Assembly: GCF_003945545.1 (NCBI RefSeq)
Contig: NZ_CP029617.1
Span: forward strand, 3,111,001-3,175,000
Direction: 5' to 3'
Length of the DNA: 64,000 nucleotides
DNA from: Streptomyces sp. WAC 01529
GTDB lineage: Bacteria; Actinomycetota; Actinomycetes; Streptomycetales; Streptomycetaceae
Positions 17,711-26,101 of this stretch are shown one piece after another. The notes under the pieces were generated by a model, which searched no databases, had not been told where the DNA came from, and saw only the letters and a list, made by a program, of their open reading frames with translations. Every line of letters begins with the position of its first letter. Within the stretch, counting starts at the first letter, position 1. Made by a program: the position numbers and the translations under genes.

Positions 17711-18160
17711 TCAGCGGATCGTCGCCCCGTACACCCTCTCCACCCGCATCGTGATCAGTACGCGTCGCTCCGCGACCATCACCTCGCGGTACTCGGCCCA
17801 GTCCGGGTGTTCGCCCGCCGCCTTGCGGTAGTAGTCGACCAGGGCCTCCACCTCGGGGCCCCGGGGGTCCGTGCCCGGGCCCGTGAGGGTGACCGTGCCC
17901 TCCGCCGTGGCCCAGGCCATGCCGTCCGGGTGGGTGACCTCCAGTGCGGCCCGCGCGTCGCGGCGCAGGTTGGTGGTCTTCGCGGTGCCCGCCGTCGTCG
18001 AGATCTGGAGGAGGCCGGTGGCACGGTCGTACGACGGCAGGACCGGGGAGAGCTGGGGGCGGCCGTCCGCCTTGATCGTCGCGAGGACGCCGAGGCGACT
18101 GGCGGCGAGCAGCGCGTGCGGGTCGAAGGCCTGAGCGGAGCTGGCGGTGGCTTCAGTCAT
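17711..18160 (-). CDS. PPOX-class F420/FMN-dependent oxidoreductase
   Basis: The 149-residue protein starts at ATG 18160 (MTEATASSAQ). It has the split-barrel flavin-binding fold of the pyridoxamine-phosphate-oxidase-like family: the N-terminal strand GVLATIKADGRPQLSPVLPSYD, the R-DARAALEV strand, and a C-terminal EYREVMVAERRVLITMRVERVYG segment. In actinobacteria, members of this small subfamily mostly bind F420. The substrate is unknown. It is convergent with the FHA/FtsK-like gene and divergent from the sugar-importer operon. The frame stays open far upstream, but that extension is antisense to the binding-protein gene and has no protein character. Confidence 0.85.
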   Translation of the reverse strand: MTEATASSAQAFDPHALLAASRLGVLATIKADGRPQLSPVLPSYDRATGLLQISTTAGTAKTTNLRRDARAALEVTHPDGMAWATAEGTVTLTGPGTDPRGPEVEALVDYYRKAAGEHPDWAEYREVMVAERRVLITMRVERVYGATIR

Positions 18161-18352
18161 GTCGGGGCCAACCCGCGCCCCGGTGGTGCCTATTCCCCCC
18201 AGTGGTGTGACAAGACCGGGTACGCGCCGATGACGGCACGTCACAACGCCATCACGATCAACGAGTTGACACCGCAGGCCATCTTGCCGCCCCTCCCCGC
18301 ACGGGCGTAGACAGGCCGCACGGGACTCGCCAGGGAAGAGAACGGGGCAGTG

Positions 18353-19750
18353 ATGCGCAGCACTCTTCGCAGTACACGCAGGGCGCCAATCCATCGGCGC
18401 ACCACCGCCAAAATCGCCGCGGCCGTCGTCGCGGGAACGCTCGCGCTCACCGCCACCGCATGCGGTGGCGACGGCGACGACGACGGGAAGAAGGGAGGCA
18501 AGGGCGGCGGCAAGGACAACGGCGCGTCGGTCCAACTGCCCAAGCTGGACGGGGAGAACGTCTCCGTCTCCGCCGTGTGGGGCGGCTCGGAGCGCAAGGT
18601 CTTCCTGAAGGTTCTGGAGGAGTTCGAGAAGAGGACGGGCGCCAAGGTCTCCTTCGTGCCCGCGCAGGACCCCATCATCAGCTTCCTGGAGTCGAAGGTG
18701 GCGGGCGGCGAGCCGCCGGACGTCGCGATGCTGCCGCAGGTCGGCGCGATCGAGCAGGCCGTGGAGAACAAGTGGGCCAAGCCGGTCGGTGCCGAGGCGC
18801 AGAAGCAGCTCGACAAGAACTACGCCAAGGGCTGGCAGGACCTCGGCGCGGTCGACGGCAAGCAGTACGGCGTGTACTTCAAGGCGGCCAACAAGTCGCT
18901 GGTCTGGTACAACACGCGCGTCTTCGAGAACGCGGGCGTGAGCGAGCCCAAGACCTGGGACGACTTCATGAAGACGGCCCAGACGATCTACGACTCCGGG
19001 GTGCCGCCGGTATCGGTGGCGGGCGCCGAGGCGTGGACGCTGACCGACTGGTTCGAGAACATCTATCTGTCGCAGGCGGGCCCGGAGAAGTACGACCAGC
19101 TCGCCCAGCACGAGATCAAGTGGACGGATCCGTCCGTGAAGGAGGCGCTGACCACGCTCGGTGAGCTGTTCGGGAAGAAGGGCTTCATCGCGGGCGGCGC
19201 GGACGGCGCGCTCCAGACGGAGTTCCCCGCGTCCGTGAAGCAGACCTTCAAGGGCGGCGACCAGCCGAAGGCGGGCATGGTCTTCGAGGGCGACATGGTC
19301 TCGCTGCCGATCTCGGAGACGAAGGCGAAGGTGGGCACCGACGCGAAGGTGTTCCCGTTCCCGGCCGTGGGCGAGGAGTCGCCGGCCGTGGTCGGCGGTG
19401 ACGCGGCGGTCGCGCTGAAGGACAGCAAGGGCGCGCAGGCGCTGCTGACGTTCCTGGCCTCGCCGGACGCGGCCGAGATCTGGGCCGAGGCGGGCGGTTT
19501 CATCTCGCCCAACAAGAGCCTGGACCTGGCGGCCTACCCGAACGACGTGCAGCGCAGCATCGCCAAGGCGCTCATCGCGGCGGGCGACGACATCCGCTTC
19601 GACATGTCCGACCAGGCCCCGCAGGCCTTCGGCGGCACGCCGGGCAAGGGCGAGTGGAAGGCGTTGCAGGACTTCCTGAAGAACCCGAAGGACGTCGAGG
19701 GGACACAGAAGACGCTGGAGACGGCCGCCGCCAAGGCCTACAAGGACTGA
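18353..19750 (+). CDS. ABC transporter sugar-binding lipoprotein
   Basis: This is an extracellular solute-binding protein (family 1, AglE-like) that delivers a sugar to the two permeases encoded downstream. The signal peptide has a basic start, a hydrophobic core and the lipobox-like TATAC with Cys near residue 38, followed by an acidic Gly/Asp/Lys linker. The mature part has the family features LVWYNTRVFENAGVSEPKTWDDF and GDDIRFDMSDQAPQAFGG. GTG (18350) and ATG (18353) are adjacent in frame; ATG is used here, with AGGGAAGAG upstream. Only 4 bases separate its stop from the first permease start. The sugar specificity cannot be read from the sequence; an alpha-glucoside is a family-based guess. 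Confidence 0.9.
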   Translation: MRSTLRSTRRAPIHRRTTAKIAAAVVAGTLALTATACGGDGDDDGKKGGKGGGKDNGASVQLPKLDGENVSVSAVWGGSERKVFLKVLEEFEKRTGAKVSFVPAQDPIISFLESKVAGGEPPDVAMLPQVGAIEQAVENKWAKPVGAEAQKQLDKNYAKGWQDLGAVDGKQYGVYFKAANKSLVWYNTRVFENAGVSEPKTWDDFMKTAQTIYDSGVPPVSVAGAEAWTLTDWFENIYLSQAGPEKYDQLAQHEIKWTDPSVKEALTTLGELFGKKGFIAGGADGALQTEFPASVKQTFKGGDQPKAGMVFEGDMVSLPISETKAKVGTDAKVFPFPAVGEESPAVVGGDAAVALKDSKGAQALLTFLASPDAAEIWAEAGGFISPNKSLDLAAYPNDVQRSIAKALIAAGDDIRFDMSDQAPQAFGGTPGKGEWKALQDFLKNPKDVEGTQKTLETAAAKAYKD

Positions 19751-19754
19751 CGCG

Positions 19755-21101
19755 ATGGCGTCCGCGAACGCCGGGGGCACCGCCAAGGTGGCGCCCCCGG
19801 CCCCGACCCCGCGCAAGAGCGTGACCGGCACCCGCAGGATGGTGGCGGTACTCTTCCTGCTGCCCGCCCTGGTGCTGCTCGGCGCGCTCGTCCTCTACCC
19901 CATCGGGTACTCGCTGTTCCGCAGCTTCTTCGACTCGTCGGGCGACTTCACGGCGTTCGACAACTACAAGACGCTGTTCACGGACGACAGCATTCTGACC
20001 GCCATCAAGAACAACGCGATCTGGCTGGTCGTGGCGCCCACGGTGGCGACCGCCCTCGGCCTGATCTTCGCCGTGCTGACCGAACGGGTGCGTTGGGGCA
20101 CGGCGTTCAAGCTCGTCATCTTCATGCCGATGGCGATCTCGATGCTGGCCGCGGGCATCATCTTCCGGCTGGTGTACGAATCCGATCCCGACCGGGGCGT
20201 CGCCAACGCGGTGGCGGTGAGCGTGCACGACACGTTCGCCGAATCCTCGGCGTTCCCGCAGGCGCACCCCAGCATGAAGTCGCCCCTGAAGTCGGCCGGT
20301 GGCGGCGCCTTCATCACCAAGGACCCGGTGCGGGCGGGCACGCCCGTGGTGCTGCCACTGACTGGTGTGCCGCCGAACGAGATGCCGGACGACGCGAAGG
20401 CGGCGAAGGCGGCGCGGCCCGACCCGGACCGGGTCACCGGCACGGCCTGGCAGGACTTCACGCGCGGCAAGGGCCGGGGCGAGGTCAACGCCCCCGACAC
20501 CGCCGAGTTCGGCTACGCGGGCATCAAGGTCGAGGCCGTCAAGGACGGCGAGGTGGTGGCGTCCACCGAGGCCGGGGCCGACGGCACCTTCGCGCTGCCG
20601 AAGGAGGCGGACGGGGCCCAACTGCGCTTCCCCGCATCGAACTTCCGCGAGCCGTACAACGGCGTCGACTGGCTCGGCCCGTCCCTGATCACGCCCGCGG
20701 TCATCGGCTCGTATCTGTGGATGTGGGCCGGGTTCGCGATGGTCCTGATCGCGGCGGGGCTCGCGAGCGTGCCGCGTGAACTCCTTGAGGCGGCGCGGGT
20801 GGACGGCGCCAACGAGTGGCAGGTGTTCCGGCGGGTGACGGTGCCGCTGCTCGCGCCGGTCCTCGCGGTGGTGCTGGTCACGCTCATGATCAACGTACTG
20901 AAGATCTTCGACCTGGTCTTCGTGATCCCGCCGGGCTCCTCGAAGGACGACGCGAACGTCCTCGCGCTCCAGCTCTACAACTCGGCGTTCGGCGACCGTG
21001 ACGCGGGTGTGGCCAGCGCCATCGCGATGCTGCTCTTCCTCCTGGTGATCCCGGTGATGCTGTTCAACATCCGGCGCATGCGGCGGGAGGGGCGACGATG
21101 A
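19755..21101 (+). CDS. Sugar ABC transporter permease (MalF/AglF type) with large external insert
   Basis: This is an integral membrane permease subunit. Helices before about residue 140 and after about 310 frame the EAA coupling loop (EAARVDGANEWQVFRRVTVPLLAP) that contacts the ATPase. The 448-residue length is well above the roughly 300 of ordinary permeases because of an insert of about 150 residues (roughly 155-305) between two helices, predicted outside the membrane. The insert contains a beta-rich segment GIKVEAVKDGEVVAS...GADGTFALP resembling a carboxypeptidase-regulatory/SdrD-B-like fold. It overlaps the next permease by 4 bases. No ATPase gene is present; Streptomyces sugar importers usually share the ATPase MsiK. 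Confidence 0.9.
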   Translation: MASANAGGTAKVAPPAPTPRKSVTGTRRMVAVLFLLPALVLLGALVLYPIGYSLFRSFFDSSGDFTAFDNYKTLFTDDSILTAIKNNAIWLVVAPTVATALGLIFAVLTERVRWGTAFKLVIFMPMAISMLAAGIIFRLVYESDPDRGVANAVAVSVHDTFAESSAFPQAHPSMKSPLKSAGGGAFITKDPVRAGTPVVLPLTGVPPNEMPDDAKAAKAARPDPDRVTGTAWQDFTRGKGRGEVNAPDTAEFGYAGIKVEAVKDGEVVASTEAGADGTFALPKEADGAQLRFPASNFREPYNGVDWLGPSLITPAVIGSYLWMWAGFAMVLIAAGLASVPRELLEAARVDGANEWQVFRRVTVPLLAPVLAVVLVTLMINVLKIFDLVFVIPPGSSKDDANVLALQLYNSAFGDRDAGVASAIAMLLFLLVIPVMLFNIRRMRREGRR

Positions 21102-21979
21102 CGACCCAGACGGAGATCGTCAGGGCCAAGCAGTCCGTGGGCGGGCGCATCGCGTCCGCCCTGGGGGGCACCGCGCTGCGCGTGTTCCTGGTGCTCGTGG
21201 GGCTGTTCTGGCTGGTGCCGACCATCGGGCTGCTGATCGGCTCGCTGCGTACCTCCGCCGACATGAGCGAGAGCGGCTGGTGGAAGGTGTTCGGCGCGCC
21301 CTCGCAGATGACGCTGGACAACTACTCCAACCTCCTCAAGGACGAGACGATCACCGACTCGATCCTCTCCAGCGTCATGATCACCGTCCCGGCGACGTTG
21401 CTCGTGGTCGTCCTCGGCTCGCTCGCCGGGTACGCCTTCGCGTGGATGGACTTCCCGGGCCGCGACTGGTGGTTCATCGGGGTGGTCGGGCTGCTCGTGG
21501 TGCCGGTGCAGGTGGCGCTGTTGCCGGTCTCCGAACTCTTCGGCGAGATCGGCATCTTCGAGACGACGGTCGGCGTGGTCCTCTTCCACGTGGCCTTCGG
21601 CCTCCCCTTCGCCATCTTCCTGCTGCGGAACTTCTTCGCGGAGATCCCGCGCGAACTCCTGGAGGCGGCGCGCCTTGACGGGGCGGGTGAGCTGCGGCTC
21701 TTTCTGCGGGTCGTGATGCCGCTGGGGGCGCCCGCGATCGCCTCGCTCGGCATCTTCCAGTTCCTGTGGGTCTGGAACGACATGCTGATCGCGCTGATCT
21801 TCGCCGACTCGGAGAATCCGCCGATCACGGTGGCGCTCCAGCAGCAGGTGCGGTTCTTCGGCGACAACGTCCACATCCTGGCGCCCGGCGCCTTCATCTC
21901 GATGGTGATCCCGCTGGCGGTCTTCTTCGCGTTCCAGCGGCAGTTCGTGTCGGGTGTGATGGCGGGGGCGGTGAAGTAG
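21098..21979 (+). CDS. Sugar ABC transporter permease (MalG/AglG type)
   Basis: This is the second permease of the importer, 293 aa with about six membrane helices and the EAA loop EAARLDGAGELRLFLRVVMPLGAP at about residues 187-210. It starts with the ATGA overlap on the previous stop, so the two are translationally coupled. The C-terminal region LIFADSENPPITVALQQQ is typical of the family. It is the last gene of the three-gene operon; a strong hairpin follows 61 bp downstream. Confidence 0.92.
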   Translation: MTTQTEIVRAKQSVGGRIASALGGTALRVFLVLVGLFWLVPTIGLLIGSLRTSADMSESGWWKVFGAPSQMTLDNYSNLLKDETITDSILSSVMITVPATLLVVVLGSLAGYAFAWMDFPGRDWWFIGVVGLLVVPVQVALLPVSELFGEIGIFETTVGVVLFHVAFGLPFAIFLLRNFFAEIPRELLEAARLDGAGELRLFLRVVMPLGAPAIASLGIFQFLWVWNDMLIALIFADSENPPITVALQQQVRFFGDNVHILAPGAFISMVIPLAVFFAFQRQFVSGVMAGAVK

Positions 21980-22040
21980 GAGAGGCAGGCACAGCAGGCA
22001 CGACAGGCACAGCAGGCGCGTCATATTCGTACGGTGATTC

Positions 22041-22066
22041 GAGGCGGCCCGCGTTCGGGCCGCCTC
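22041..22066 (+). terminator. Terminator of the sugar-importer operon
   Basis: A perfect 11-bp stem (GAGGCGGCCCG and complement) with a 4-nt loop is followed by CTTCC. It ends the importer operon before the cell-wall glycopolymer locus. Confidence 0.85.
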
Positions 22067-22190
22067 CTTCCGTGTGTCCCCCGGCCCGCGGGCCCCCGGC
22101 ACTGCTCCGAGCGGATCGATTCCGCTGTGCGGGCGAGGGAAGCGGCCCGTGAGGCGAGCGGCGCGGAGCAAAAGTGGGCAAAGTAGACAA

Positions 22191-23267
22191 ATGCGCCACT
22201 TTGGGTTCACGTCACCGCGCCGCCCCGGGCCTCCGCCGCCGTTCGTACGGCGGTTGCGCGCCAGTGCGCGCGGCACGCGGTTCCGGCTGGAGCGGGCCGC
22301 CGCGGGGCGGGTGCGGCGGGCCGCGGGGCGGGGCGAGCCCCTGCTGACGCCCGTGCACCTCTCGCTCCGCGACAGCCGCACGCTCAATGTCGCCCTCGCC
22401 GCGGAGGGAGCCACGGACCGGGCCCGGCTGCTCATCACCCGCGGCCACCGCCGGGTCGCCGTCCCCCTGGCCTTCGAGCGGCACTCCGCCGACGCCCCGC
22501 TGCTCACCGCCACGGTCACCCTGCGGGACATGCGGGACGGCGTCTGGCGGCTCACCGTCGAGACGCGGGACGCCGACGGACGCGTACGGCGACGGGGGAT
22601 CGCGGCACTCGGGGACAGCGCGGTGCCGGGTACGCCGACCGTGCCGCACGCCCCCGATCCGCTCACCGGGACCCTCGTACGGATCGTCAGGTCCCGCAGC
22701 GGGCGGGCCGTGCTCCAGGCCACGCGGTCGCGGCCCCGCGCGGAGCTGGTGCGGTTCGCACCGCGCGGGGACGGGATCACCGTCCACGGCCGGCTGGTCG
22801 GGGCCGCCTCCCCGCCCCGGCGCGCGGAGGCCGTGCGGCGCAGGGACAAGGTCGTCGTGCCTGTCGATGTCGACGTCGACAGCGACAGCGACGCGGCGGG
22901 GCCGGGCGGCGCGTTCACCCTGCGGGTGCCGCTCGGCGCGATGACCGGGGCCGGGCCCGGGCAGTGGGTGTGGGACTTCCGGGTGGACGGGCTGCCGCTC
23001 GGGCGGTGGCTGTCCGACGTACGGGACCCGTCGGCCGCCTACCCGACCCCCTTCCGCGTCTTCGCGCTCCCGGACGGCGCACTGGTCCGCGCGCACGCCC
23101 ACTTCACCCGGACGGGTGCCTTCGCGGTGACGTGCTGGGACATCACCGGCCTCACGCGCGAGCCGGCCGACCCCGCCCCCCGATCGCCCGCCCTCACCCC
23201 CGAACCATCCGCCCCCGCGTCCGCACCACCCGCCCTCACCCCCGAGCCCGCGAAGGAGACCTCATGA
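22191..23267 (+). CDS. Uncharacterised beta-rich protein preceding the GT4-Stealth gene
   Basis: I do not recognise a named family. The 358-residue product starts with ATG at 22191 (weak upstream ribosome site; the frame is open 39 codons further). Its basic N-terminus is followed by two or three beta-rich modules (for example LLITRGHRRVAVPLAFE, then LVRFAPRGDGITVHGRLVG). These resemble the inter-domain beta modules of the large TagF-like proteins encoded downstream. There is no transmembrane segment or signal peptide, and the C-terminal 40 residues are Pro/Ala-rich. The ATGA overlap with the GT4-Stealth gene implies coupled translation and a joint role in glycopolymer synthesis. A carbohydrate-binding or scaffold role is inference. 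Confidence 0.7.
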   Translation: MRHFGFTSPRRPGPPPPFVRRLRASARGTRFRLERAAAGRVRRAAGRGEPLLTPVHLSLRDSRTLNVALAAEGATDRARLLITRGHRRVAVPLAFERHSADAPLLTATVTLRDMRDGVWRLTVETRDADGRVRRRGIAALGDSAVPGTPTVPHAPDPLTGTLVRIVRSRSGRAVLQATRSRPRAELVRFAPRGDGITVHGRLVGAASPPRRAEAVRRRDKVVVPVDVDVDSDSDAAGPGGAFTLRVPLGAMTGAGPGQWVWDFRVDGLPLGRWLSDVRDPSAAYPTPFRVFALPDGALVRAHAHFTRTGAFAVTCWDITGLTREPADPAPRSPALTPEPSAPASAPPALTPEPAKETS

Positions 23268-26101
23268 AGATCACGTATCTGCTCGGCTGGGGCGACGAGA
23301 TGGGCGGCACCGAGCTGGCCACCTACACCCAGGCCAAGCACCTCGCCGAGCGCCCCGGCATCGAGGCCGAGGTCGTCTCCGTCTTCCGCACCCGCGCCGA
23401 GCCGTTCTTCGCCGAGGCGCGCGACCTGTCCGTCCGCTACCTCGTGGACCGCACCACGACCCCCGCACGGCCGGTGCGGGAGAGTGAGTTGGACGACGCC
23501 GCGTGCCGCACCCTCGCCGCGCTGCCCAGCGAGCTGATCAAGCCCGCCTGGGAAAACACCTTCGACCGGCTCTCCGACATCGAGCTGACCGCCGCGCTCA
23601 CCGCGCTCGACACCGACGTCCTGGTCACCACCACGCCCGCGCTGCTCGCCGCCGCCGTGGCGCTGGTGCCCGCGCGTGTCGTCACCGTCCACCAGGAGCA
23701 CCGCCCCACCCAGCGCCGCGGCCCCTCCGGCGAACCCCTGCTCCTGCACGCCCCCCGACTGGACGCCCTGGTCACGCTCACCGAACGCACCCGCGACTGG
23801 ATCGCCGAGTCCCTCGGGGCCACCGCCCCCGAGCTGGCCGTTATCCCGAACGCGGTGCCGGACGGCTTCCGGCCGCGCGCCGACGGCGAGAGCAAGGTCA
23901 TCGTCATGGCGGCGCGGCTGACCGGCGAGAAGCGCGTCGACCATGCCGTCCGCGCCTTCGCCCAGGTCGCCGACGCCCACCCGGGCTGGACGCTGCGGAT
24001 CTTCGGCAGCGGCCACCGCGAGCGGCATCTGCGCCGACTCGTCGACGGGTTCGGCCTGCACGACCGGGTCGAACTGCTCGGCCCCTGCCAGGACATGGCC
24101 GCCGAGTGGGCCAAGGCGGGGCTGAGCCTGATGACCGCCGGGCACAACGAGGCGTTCCCGCTGGTGCTCCTCGAAGCGCTCGCCGCCGGGGTGCCCGTCA
24201 TCGCCTACGACGTGCTGACCGGGCCCGCCGAGATCGTCCGGCACCGCGTCGACGGCCTCCTCGTGCCGCCCGGAGAGGTCGGTGAACTCGCCCGCGCCAT
24301 GGACGAGTTGATGGGCGACGACGCGACCCGGCGCGCCTACGCCCGTGCCGCCCGCGAAGGCGTCTACGCCCGCTTCTCCTCGGCGGACGTCACCGCCCGC
24401 TGGGAGGAGCTGTACACCCGGCTCGTGGCGGACCGCGACCGGCCCCGGCGGCTGCGCGGGCGCGCGGACCGCGTCGCCCTCGGTGTCGCGTCCGGCGGCT
24501 GCGGCTTCCGGCCCACCGCCCCGCACACCTTCGACGCCGCGGCCGCCGCCGACGAGCGGGCCCGCGAGGACGAGATCATCGCCGCCGACACCACGGGCCG
24601 CGTGATCCGCTCGGTGGGCCGCCTCGCCGAGCGCCGCGACGACGTGCTCGCCCCGCGCATGGCGGAGTGGAACCTGCGGCTCACCGCATCCGCCCTGGAG
24701 GCCGGTGAGGTGCCCTACGTGCTCGTCCGCACCTCCGACGGCACCGCGCACACGCTGGCCGTGGCCGCCGACGACCAGAGCCGCGCCCTGAAGGCCCTGG
24801 CGGGGGCGTTGCGCGGGCAGCCCGTCTACGCCGAGCTGGTCAACCCGCGCGACGCGGCTCCCGGCGCCGTCCTGGCCGAACGCCTCGACTCCATCGGCGA
24901 GCTGTCCGGCGTGAAGGTCTTCAAGCCGGTGACCACGACGACGCTGTCGCTGCGGCACGGCGCGGGCCTCGCCTGCACCGTGGCGTTCTGGCCCCGGGCC
25001 GCGCGGAGCACGTCCGCGGCGGCCGACGGCTTCCGCGCGCCCTTCGGGACCACGCTCGCCGGCGGGGAGCTGCCCTCGCTCACCCCGACGGCGACCCTGC
25101 GGGTGGGAGACCGCGACTACCCCACCCTCCAGGTCTTCACCGAACTCCTCGTCAAGGACGTGGACTTCCCCATCGACGCCGTCTACACCTGGGTCGACGA
25201 CTCCGACCCCGAGTGGCGCGCCCGCCGCGACGCGGCCCGCGGCGGCACCGGGCGGGAGTCGGCCGACGACGGCGCCGTGCGCTACCGCAACCGCGACGAG
25301 CTGCGCTTCAGCCTGCGCTCGCTGGCGATGTACGCGCCGTGGATCCGGCACGTGTACCTCGTCACGGCGGGGCAGGTCCCCGACTGGCTCGACCGCGACC
25401 ACCCCGGCCTGACCGTCGTCGACCACCGCGAGCTGTTCGCCGAGCCCGACGCGTGCCTGCCGACCTTCAACTCGCACTCCATCGAGTCCCAGCTGCACCG
25501 GATCGAGGGCCTGTCGGAGCACTTCCTGTACTTCAACGACGACATGTTCCTCGGCCGCCCCACCACCCCGGACACCTTCTTCCTCAGCAACGGCCTGGCC
25601 CGCTTCTTCTGGTCGTCGGCGTCCGTGCCCGCCCTGCCCCTCTCCCCCGACGACGAGGGCTATCTGGCGGCGGCGAAGAACAACCGCGAGCTGCTGCGCC
25701 GCGCGTTCGGCAGGACGACGACGCACAGCTTCTTCCACGTGCCGTACGCGCTGCGCCGCAGCATCCTCACGGAGATCGCCGAGCGCTTCCCCGAGGAGAC
25801 GGCGGCCACGGCCCGCAGCCGCTTCCGCTGCGCCGATGACTTCGCCCTGGTCTCCTCGCTGCACCAGCACTACGCCTACCTCACCGGGCGGGCGGTGCCG
25901 GGCTCCATCTCGTACGACTTCGTGGACATCGGCGACCGCGCCGACCACGCGCGCCTGGGGCGGCTGCTCCAGAACCGCGACCGCACGGCCTTCTGCATCG
26001 GGGAGTCCCCCGACAGCGGCATGGCTGACGAGGAGATGGCGCTCGCCATCAGGTCGTTCCTGACGGCGTACTTCCCGGTCCGCTCGCCCTACGAATCCTG
26101 A
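23264..26101 (+). CDS. GT4 glycosyltransferase-Stealth phosphotransferase fusion
   Basis: This 945-residue protein joins two enzymes. The N-terminal half (about 1-400) is a GT-B retaining glycosyltransferase of family 4: GGTELATYTQAKHLAE start, donor-site segment AARLTGEKRVDHAVRAF, and the E-x7-E motif NEAFPLVLLEALAAGVPVIA. The C-terminal part (about 637-945) is a Stealth protein: CR1 IDAVYTWVDDSDPEW from residue 637, CR2 YRNRDELRFSLRS from about 673, CR3 NSHSIESQLHRI...FNDDMFLG (736-763) and CR4 near RCADDF. Stealth enzymes transfer sugar-1-phosphate to sugars to form phosphodiester-linked polymers. Between them lies a beta-rich region (about 410-630). The protein is likely cytosolic, membrane-associated, and converges with the next gene with a 13-bp overlap. 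Confidence 0.9.
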   Translation: MKITYLLGWGDEMGGTELATYTQAKHLAERPGIEAEVVSVFRTRAEPFFAEARDLSVRYLVDRTTTPARPVRESELDDAACRTLAALPSELIKPAWENTFDRLSDIELTAALTALDTDVLVTTTPALLAAAVALVPARVVTVHQEHRPTQRRGPSGEPLLLHAPRLDALVTLTERTRDWIAESLGATAPELAVIPNAVPDGFRPRADGESKVIVMAARLTGEKRVDHAVRAFAQVADAHPGWTLRIFGSGHRERHLRRLVDGFGLHDRVELLGPCQDMAAEWAKAGLSLMTAGHNEAFPLVLLEALAAGVPVIAYDVLTGPAEIVRHRVDGLLVPPGEVGELARAMDELMGDDATRRAYARAAREGVYARFSSADVTARWEELYTRLVADRDRPRRLRGRADRVALGVASGGCGFRPTAPHTFDAAAAADERAREDEIIAADTTGRVIRSVGRLAERRDDVLAPRMAEWNLRLTASALEAGEVPYVLVRTSDGTAHTLAVAADDQSRALKALAGALRGQPVYAELVNPRDAAPGAVLAERLDSIGELSGVKVFKPVTTTTLSLRHGAGLACTVAFWPRAARSTSAAADGFRAPFGTTLAGGELPSLTPTATLRVGDRDYPTLQVFTELLVKDVDFPIDAVYTWVDDSDPEWRARRDAARGGTGRESADDGAVRYRNRDELRFSLRSLAMYAPWIRHVYLVTAGQVPDWLDRDHPGLTVVDHRELFAEPDACLPTFNSHSIESQLHRIEGLSEHFLYFNDDMFLGRPTTPDTFFLSNGLARFFWSSASVPALPLSPDDEGYLAAAKNNRELLRRAFGRTTTHSFFHVPYALRRSILTEIAERFPEETAATARSRFRCADDFALVSSLHQHYAYLTGRAVPGSISYDFVDIGDRADHARLGRLLQNRDRTAFCIGESPDSGMADEEMALAIRSFLTAYFPVRSPYES

